Positions 59,419-64,000 of a stretch of DNA of 64,000 nt are shown piece by piece. Below the pieces are notes generated by a model. That model made no database searches and was not told the DNA's origin. It worked only from the letters and a program-made list of their open reading frames with translations. Numbering within the stretch: the stretch's first letter is position 1; every line of letters starts with the position of its first letter. The position numbers and the translations under genes were made by a program. Location of the stretch: positions 1-64,000 of the forward strand of contig DATGMD010000086.1 in NCBI GenBank assembly GCA_035293805.1. The letters are read 5' to 3'. This stretch comes from JAJPHF01 sp035293805 (lineage in GTDB: Bacteria > Chloroflexota > UBA6077 > JAJPHF01).

Positions 59419-60423
59419 ATGGCCGCCGCTCCCGGGCTCCCGTTCAGCCGCCGCGGCTTCGTCCGGGCCGCGGGCCTGGCCAGCCTCGGGCTGCTGGCGG
59501 GGTGCGGGCGGCTACCGGGCCAAGAACAGCACTCGGTGCGGATGCCCGTGGTCGGGGTGCTCACCGCCGCCACGTTCTGGCTCGATAGCTTCCGGCAGGC
59601 CTTGCGGGACCACGGCTACGTGGAAGGCCAGAATGTCGTCGTCGAAGTCCGCTCCTCGGAAGGGCAAGAAGAGCCCCTCGCGGACTACGCGCGCGAACTG
59701 GCCCGCCTACCGGCTGACGTGATCGTGGTCGGCGGTCTGCCCGCCATTCGCGCGGCGATGGCGGCGACGAGCCGCATTCCGGTCGTCATGGTAGCTGGCG
59801 GCGCGGACGCCGTCCGAGCGGGCCTGGTGGCCAGCCTGGCACACCCCGGCGGGAACGTGACCGGGCTAACCGATTTTGCCGAGCAATTGACGGCGAAACG
59901 CCTCGAGCTCATCTGCGACACGGTCCCCGGGGTCCGCCGCGTGGGGGTCGTCCGGGTGCCCGCGGCTACCGCCGAGCAATGGCAGGAAGCCACGGTCGCC
60001 GCGCAGCAGCTGGGCATCGCGCTGGAGGCGTTAGACGTGCAAGCCCCGCAGGATCTGCCTACGGCCTTGTCGATCGCCGCCCAGAACGAGTATCAAGCCA
60101 TCCTGCTGCTGCTCGACCCCCTGACCGTGCTCCACCAGGCTCAGCTTGGGCAGCTGACGTTGGCGAACCACCAGCCGGCGATCCATAGCATGAAGGGGTT
60201 CGCGGCCGCGGGCGGTCTGCTCGCCTATGGTCCGAGCATAACGGACCTGGCGCGCCGAGCCGCGGCCTACGCGGACAAGATCCTCAAGGGCGCCAGCCCC
60301 GCCGACCTCCCCGTCGAGCAACCTACCACCTTTGACTTCGTCATCAACCTCCAGACCGCCCAGGCGCTCGGCCTCACCATCCCCCAGCACGTGCTGCTCC
60401 AGGCCACCGAGATGATCCCGTAG
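59419..60423 (+). CDS. ABC-type sugar/TrpX-like substrate-binding lipoprotein with a Tat signal
   Basis: 334 residues. The N-terminus SRRGFVRAAGLASLGLLAGC is a twin-arginine signal with lipobox Cys29, so the protein is probably exported folded. The body is the TrpX/YtfQ-like PF04392 family: VVGVLTAATFWLDSFRQALRDHGYVEGQNV, YARELARLPADVIVVGG, a P-V-V-M-V strand and ending NLQTAQALGLTIPQHVLLQATEMI. It is a different class from the other eight binding proteins here. No permease or ATPase gene is adjacent. Confidence 0.85.
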   Translation: MAAAPGLPFSRRGFVRAAGLASLGLLAGCGRLPGQEQHSVRMPVVGVLTAATFWLDSFRQALRDHGYVEGQNVVVEVRSSEGQEEPLADYARELARLPADVIVVGGLPAIRAAMAATSRIPVVMVAGGADAVRAGLVASLAHPGGNVTGLTDFAEQLTAKRLELICDTVPGVRRVGVVRVPAATAEQWQEATVAAQQLGIALEALDVQAPQDLPTALSIAAQNEYQAILLLLDPLTVLHQAQLGQLTLANHQPAIHSMKGFAAAGGLLAYGPSITDLARRAAAYADKILKGASPADLPVEQPTTFDFVINLQTAQALGLTIPQHVLLQATEMIP

Positions 60424-60574
60424 CCCGGCACGGATACCGTCGATCGTTCCCCGTTCCAGCCAAGACGATTCTCGCTGTCCACATTGTGCGAGTCAGCTTC
60501 GCGGGGATAGTCGGCCAGAGTCGGCCTTCGCCGTGGACGGCGCGGCGCCGCGAGCGCTTGGCGAGCGCGGTATC

Positions 60575-60690
60575 CTAGGGCACTAGCACGACCTTGCCCG
60601 TCGCCTCGCCCGCCTCCACCAGCTCGTGCGCCTCGCGGGCACGCGCCAGCGGCAGCACCGCCGCGATCAGCGGCCGGATGAACGCACCTA
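60575..60690 (-). pseudogene. C-terminal remnant of a zinc-type alcohol dehydrogenase/quinone oxidoreductase
   Basis: Encodes FIRPLIAAVLPLARAREAHE followed by LVEAGEATGKVVLVP and stop at 60575, the typical end of the MDR family. The frame has no start, and similarity ends near 60690 where GC content drops. The gene was evidently cut by the event that brought in, or left, the lower-GC segment. Confidence 0.6.
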
Positions 60691-60778
60691 CTCTTGAGAT
60701 GCGGACGAGAGGGAGTCAAGAAGAGGCCGTATCCTGTCCCAATCTACACCGGCTGAGCGAAACGAGGGAGCGTTCCCT

Positions 60779-61198
60779 TCAAAGACATATTAGGATGTGC
60801 TGCGGGCGGTCCCCGCTCGGCGACAGAAAATCGCCCTCCAAGATCACGAGTGTCAGAGGATGCACCGTGCGGGGAGTCGCGTAGGGGCCACTCGCTATAA
60901 CCCCGCCCGAGCGGGTCCACGGTGGGGGCGATGGCAGTGGCTCGTAGCATCCCCCAACCGGAATCGCCAGAGTGCGAAGATCGCAATCTGTCACGGCCCG
61001 GGCGACAATAATTCTCGGGCTGCCACTCACTACCCTATACTCCATGAGGACTTCGGTGAGCGCGTGCCGAGCGAGTTCATACTGCCACGACGACGTGACA
61101 CCCTCTCCAGAACACTCTTGGGCTTCCACGTGCGTCGCCATGGTCAGATTGGTCGCTAGCAGCAAGCTCGCAACCGCTATATGCCGCACGATATCCAT
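60779..61198 (-). CDS. Secreted protein, 3'-truncated member of a local paralogue family
   Basis: 139 residues with a signal peptide (cut near residue 27, HVEA). The body has a helix (ELARHALTEVLMEYRVVSG) then LTLVILEGDFL, matching LMLVILHGDF in the protein at 62408, where the paralogue goes on for 80 more residues; here it stops 15 residues later. So the 3' end is probably lost. Lower GC than neighbours. Function unknown. Confidence 0.55.
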   Translation of the reverse strand: MDIVRHIAVASLLLATNLTMATHVEAQECSGEGVTSSWQYELARHALTEVLMEYRVVSGSPRIIVARAVTDCDLRTLAIPVGGCYEPLPSPPPWTRSGGVIASGPYATPRTVHPLTLVILEGDFLSPSGDRPQHILICL

Positions 61199-61324
61199 CC
61201 GTACGGAATCTGCACGCTTCAACCGGCAACCCGCTATCTCCAACGTCGCCGCCAAGGCAGCCAGGGGGCGGTAGACCCGCGCGGGCACCTCCTCAATGCT
61301 CATCCGAATCTCCGGCGTGACGCA

Positions 61325-62320
61325 CTACTGGCTAGTGACCGTCAGCCGGCCGCGCCACCGAGTCGAGCTATCTGAGGCAGCATAGTCGTAAGCGCCAGGG
61401 AGGTTGAAGATCACTGACCAGCGCCCAGCGGGCGTGATCGGTCCAGAACCCCAACCACCAGACGCCCCCCCTACTGGCGCGATTGCGACGGGCATTTCGC
61501 TATCGTTCACCCAGGTCACTTGTGTGCCAACTGGTACTGTAATCTCCGGCGCCTGTACACCGCGCTCGTCAATATGCAATCGTACATACTGCATAGGTCC
61601 AGTAGTGCCACAGACGGTGGGGATGAAGTAAGCACTCCTTGGGTCACAGAGCGTCGGCCGCATCACTCCGCACGTATCAACCTCAGTCACCAGGGCCGTC
61701 TCGGCACAGCTCGGCGGCACCACGGAGTAGTTTCCCTGCCCCGGAAATACTGGTTGCCCCGGTCTACGGCCCGGTGGGGGTAGTGTGGCAAGCCCTGGTG
61801 GGCTTACCGGTGACATGCCCGTGGATGTTGAGAGATGATCGTCCGGCAAATCGGGGTTGCTGAGCAGCGTCCGGAATGAACCGCCGCGGCGGGACGCTTG
61901 CCACGCCAGTAGGCTCTCCGAGCGAGGATGGAAGATATATGCTATGTAGCGCACTCGAAACCGCTCGGCGTCTGGCCCCAGGCTGTCATACTTTGAACTA
62001 TCCCACCACGGGATAAGCCCGAGATCTCCTCCGATCACAACCACCACAAGCGTGGTATCCTCATCCGACTGAAGCCAATCCATTAGGCCAAAACTGGATA
62101 ATTCCGATGTCTTGAGTATCCGGACCAGGGCCGTTTGTAGCTCCCCGCTAAGGATGCGAAAGTGCCTCTCAGTGTAGTCGAGCGCGGTTTGCTGCATCGA
62201 GTCGAACGTGCCATCGGCGCTATGGTCCACTCCGCTTGCTGGGCTTATCGTCCCACTTGCCACCGTTACGTGAGAGAAGAGTCCGAGGAGCGCCAAGATT
62301 CCCAGCACTTCCTTCCGCAT
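61325..62320 (-). CDS. Secreted protein with C-terminal cupredoxin-like domain lacking copper ligands
   Basis: 331 residues. A signal peptide (1-22) leads to a paralogue domain (35-150; FRILSGELQ, VVVVIGGDLG, a YIAYIFHPRSESLLA region), then a Pro-rich linker and a cupredoxin-like domain (245-330) with ITVPVGTQVTWVNDSEM and RWSVIFNLPGAYDYA. Compared with the 15503 protein the Cys, His and Met ligands are all replaced (YDYAASDSSTRWRG). So it probably binds no copper. Low-GC segment; function unknown. Confidence 0.75.
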   Translation of the reverse strand: MRKEVLGILALLGLFSHVTVASGTISPASGVDHSADGTFDSMQQTALDYTERHFRILSGELQTALVRILKTSELSSFGLMDWLQSDEDTTLVVVVIGGDLGLIPWWDSSKYDSLGPDAERFRVRYIAYIFHPRSESLLAWQASRRGGSFRTLLSNPDLPDDHLSTSTGMSPVSPPGLATLPPPGRRPGQPVFPGQGNYSVVPPSCAETALVTEVDTCGVMRPTLCDPRSAYFIPTVCGTTGPMQYVRLHIDERGVQAPEITVPVGTQVTWVNDSEMPVAIAPVGGASGGWGSGPITPAGRWSVIFNLPGAYDYAASDSSTRWRGRLTVTSQ

Positions 62321-62407
62321 CGCTGGACCTACCCCACTGGTGAGATTGGCAGCAGGGGCCTCTGCCCGGCCCCTGCTGCCTGCCTACACATGGTTATAGC
62401 GCCTAGC

Positions 62408-63112
62408 CTAGTGAGGAGGGAGGGTCGGCATCGCTGCTGGAGACGCAGGGAGCGTAGCGCCGTACGGTCCGCGATAGGGCGGCGCCGTCGGCGCAGGCGT
62501 CAGAGCATAGCCAGCGGGCAGCGGTGGTGCCGCGACCGGGGTCGGGTCGAGCGGGAGGCTGGGATCATTGAGAGCCTGACGGAAGCGGCCGCCTCGCGGA
62601 GAGGTCGCTATTAGAGTCGGCGCCCCTAACCGCAGGTCGAACACATAGGCGACGTGGCTCACCTGTATCTTCCGACCAGGCGTGATATTACGATCCCAGC
62701 CGGGAAAGCCCCCGGCTATATCGAAGTCACCGTGCAGGATAACTAACATGAGTGGTGGGTCATTGTCAGCGTAGGGCACTCCGTAAAGACCGAGCGATGG
62801 CAGTTGTGAGGCCAGCACCGGCCGAGCGAGTTTCACTTCGGGAGTGCCGTTCACTGAGCGGAAATTAGCGCGGCTGAACTCAATTGCTCGCTGCGCCACG
62901 TCCTGAGCGGACGCGCCTACTAATGGTGCCAATAGTGTAGTATAGGCAGCACGGTATTCTGGTATGGTGGCCTCGACCAAGTAGAGATGGTCAGATAGAG
63001 CATGATCGGATAGATGCCCCCATCCCGGAGCCGTCGCGGGTGAGAACGTGGCACCATCGTAGCCGAAAGTGCTCGGATTGGCAATCGGAAGAAATTCGGA
63101 GTTTTCAACCAG
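62408..63112 (-). pseudogene. Paralogue-family protein, probably 5'-truncated
   Basis: From TTG 62980 the frame gives 190 residues with PLMLVILHGDFDI, VSHVAYVFDLRLGAPTLIAT and a Pro-rich tail. Coding-like sequence (LPIANPSTFGYDG...GWGHLSDHALSDHLYL) continues upstream to 63112 without any ATG, GTG or TTG, until it runs into the terminator hairpin of the next gene. The start therefore seems lost. No signal peptide remains. Confidence 0.5.
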
Positions 63113-63140
63113 AGACCCCCGAATTTTTTCGGGGGTCTCT
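63111..63140. terminator. Terminator hairpin between the NarL-type regulator and the truncated gene
   Basis: Perfect 13-bp stem (63111-63123 with 63128-63140) with a TTTT loop, 3' of the minus-strand regulator. Confidence 0.8.
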
Positions 63141-63249
63141 ACAAGGCTGCGGTAGGCGGAGCGGAGCGCAGTCTAGATCCAAGCGGGTTGCTTGACTGGG
63201 CGGCCGACGTTGCTGGGGTGCAGTCGGGGTCCACCGGAGACGTGCATGA

Positions 63250-63975
63250 TCATGCCACAGAGATCCTGTTTCCATCCGTGGCCGGTAGGGTGAGGAGACC
63301 GCTTTGGAGAGCCTGGACCACCACGCCCATGCGTGAGTGCACGTGGAACTTCTCGATGAGATGGGAGAGATGATCCGCCGCCGTCTTGGCTGACAGACCA
63401 AGAGCGGCGGCGATTTCGTCGTTGCTGTGATCGAGGACCAACAACTGAAGGCTCTCGCGTTCCCGTGGAGTGAGGTGCTCTCGGGCAATGCTCGTAGCCG
63501 GCTCTACGTGGAGGTCCACTTGGACCGTGGACCCTATGCCCGTCCGTCCGGTCTCGACGACTTGCACCGCCTGGCCCTGCGCCACGAGACGGACCGCCTT
63601 GGCGAGCTCCGCGGCTCCCACCGTCTTGGGTAGATACCCCAGGGCGCCCATCTGCCGGAGCGTTCGCTCGTCACCGCTGTTGGGATCGCCCGTAATGGCC
63701 AGGACGGCCACCTCGGGCGCGCGGCGGCGTACCTGCCGGGCTACCTCGATGCCGCTCATATCCGGCAGCCGCACATCCAGCAGCAGGACATCGGGGCGAT
63801 GCGCCTCAACCAGCGGCAGCGTCTCGGCGCCCAGCATGGCCGTGCCCACTACCTGGACCCCGCCGGCTCTCTCCAGCCACGTCTGCATCCCGGCCAGAAC
63901 CATGGGATGGTCGTCCACGATCACGACGCGGATCGAGGCTGGACAATGCGCCCACACCTTCGCGCGCTCCCGCAT
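63250..63975 (-). CDS. NarL/FixJ-type response regulator
   Basis: 241 residues. Receiver (about 15-130) with D-D-H, phospho-acceptor Asp in VLLLDVRLPDMSG, Thr in VLAITGD and Lys in LPKTVG. LuxR helix-turn-helix (175-230) with LTPRERESLQLL and a DHSNDEIAAALGLSAKTAADHLSHL recognition region. It activates or represses transcription as a dimer. The cognate kinase is not in the window, though the gene is cut off near the right edge. No promoter is visible in the last 25 bases. Confidence 0.92.
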   Translation of the reverse strand: MRERAKVWAHCPASIRVVIVDDHPMVLAGMQTWLERAGGVQVVGTAMLGAETLPLVEAHRPDVLLLDVRLPDMSGIEVARQVRRRAPEVAVLAITGDPNSGDERTLRQMGALGYLPKTVGAAELAKAVRLVAQGQAVQVVETGRTGIGSTVQVDLHVEPATSIAREHLTPRERESLQLLVLDHSNDEIAAALGLSAKTAADHLSHLIEKFHVHSRMGVVVQALQSGLLTLPATDGNRISVA

Positions 63976-64000
63976 TGGCCCAGCGGCCTGGTCCCCATCT

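Overview
The window is about 70% GC and densely coding. Most genes start at ATG or GTG behind GGAG-type ribosome binding sites. Rcp1-like and NarL-type response regulators, PAS/CHASE3 kinases, a DUF2795-like protein, a zinc-ribbon/TPR membrane protein, lipoprotein signals and dispersed GTAGGGGC-hairpin repeats fit an environmental Chloroflexota-like bacterium. Another high-GC soil lineage remains possible, because no rRNA or other phylogenetic marker is present.

Layout. 1-618: start of a secreted Gly/Asn-repeat protein. 1041-5655: a solute-binding lipoprotein facing a two-component cluster. 5.8-6.1 kb: a short transcription unit with promoter and terminator. 6.2-10 kb: methyltransferase, FAH-family hydrolase, a MerB-like protein read through two in-frame TGA codons, and a glyoxalase-fold protein. 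10.3-10.9 kb: a lower-GC insert. 11-24.8 kb: solute-binding lipoproteins interleaved with a ThDP enzyme, an AhpD-like protein with a Cys-x-x-TGA motif, a cupredoxin, an SDR, an ornithine-cyclodeaminase-like enzyme, an alpha/beta hydrolase and an M24-fold protein. 25-34.6 kb: MFS transporter and an aromatic-degradation block (UbiD with an internal amber codon, LigB-type dioxygenase, Rieske oxygenase, molybdenum hydroxylase). 34.6-40 kb: 2OG oxygenase, two more binding proteins, amidohydrolase and a TenA/HDO-fold protein. 40-44.3 kb: glycosyltransferases, a chimeric gene remnant and a Pro-rich secreted protein. 44.4-50.3 kb: an FHA-ABC/FtsX export operon preceded by a Trp-rich micropeptide. 50.5-60.4 kb: aldehyde:ferredoxin oxidoreductase, beta-propeller, class II aldolase, hybrid kinase, TenA-like protein and two binding proteins. 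60.6-63.1 kb: a lower-GC zone of decayed genes. 63.2 kb to the end: a NarL-type regulator.

The most striking content is evidence for selenocysteine. The MerB-like gene has TGA at exactly the two catalytic cysteine positions of organomercurial lyase. The AhpD-like gene has TGA at the second position of its CxxC motif. At two of these three TGAs a perfect 7-bp hairpin with a G-starting loop lies 19-20 nt downstream, as bacterial SECIS elements do. No Sec machinery gene (selA, selB, selC, selD) lies in the window, so this must be confirmed elsewhere in the genome.

The second theme is nine solute-binding lipoproteins with no cognate importer permease or ATPase. Most sit beside a single catabolic enzyme (decarboxylase, SDR, hydrolase, 2OG oxygenase, amidohydrolase, TenA-like). 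This suggests a scavenging lifestyle in which binding proteins share transporters encoded elsewhere.
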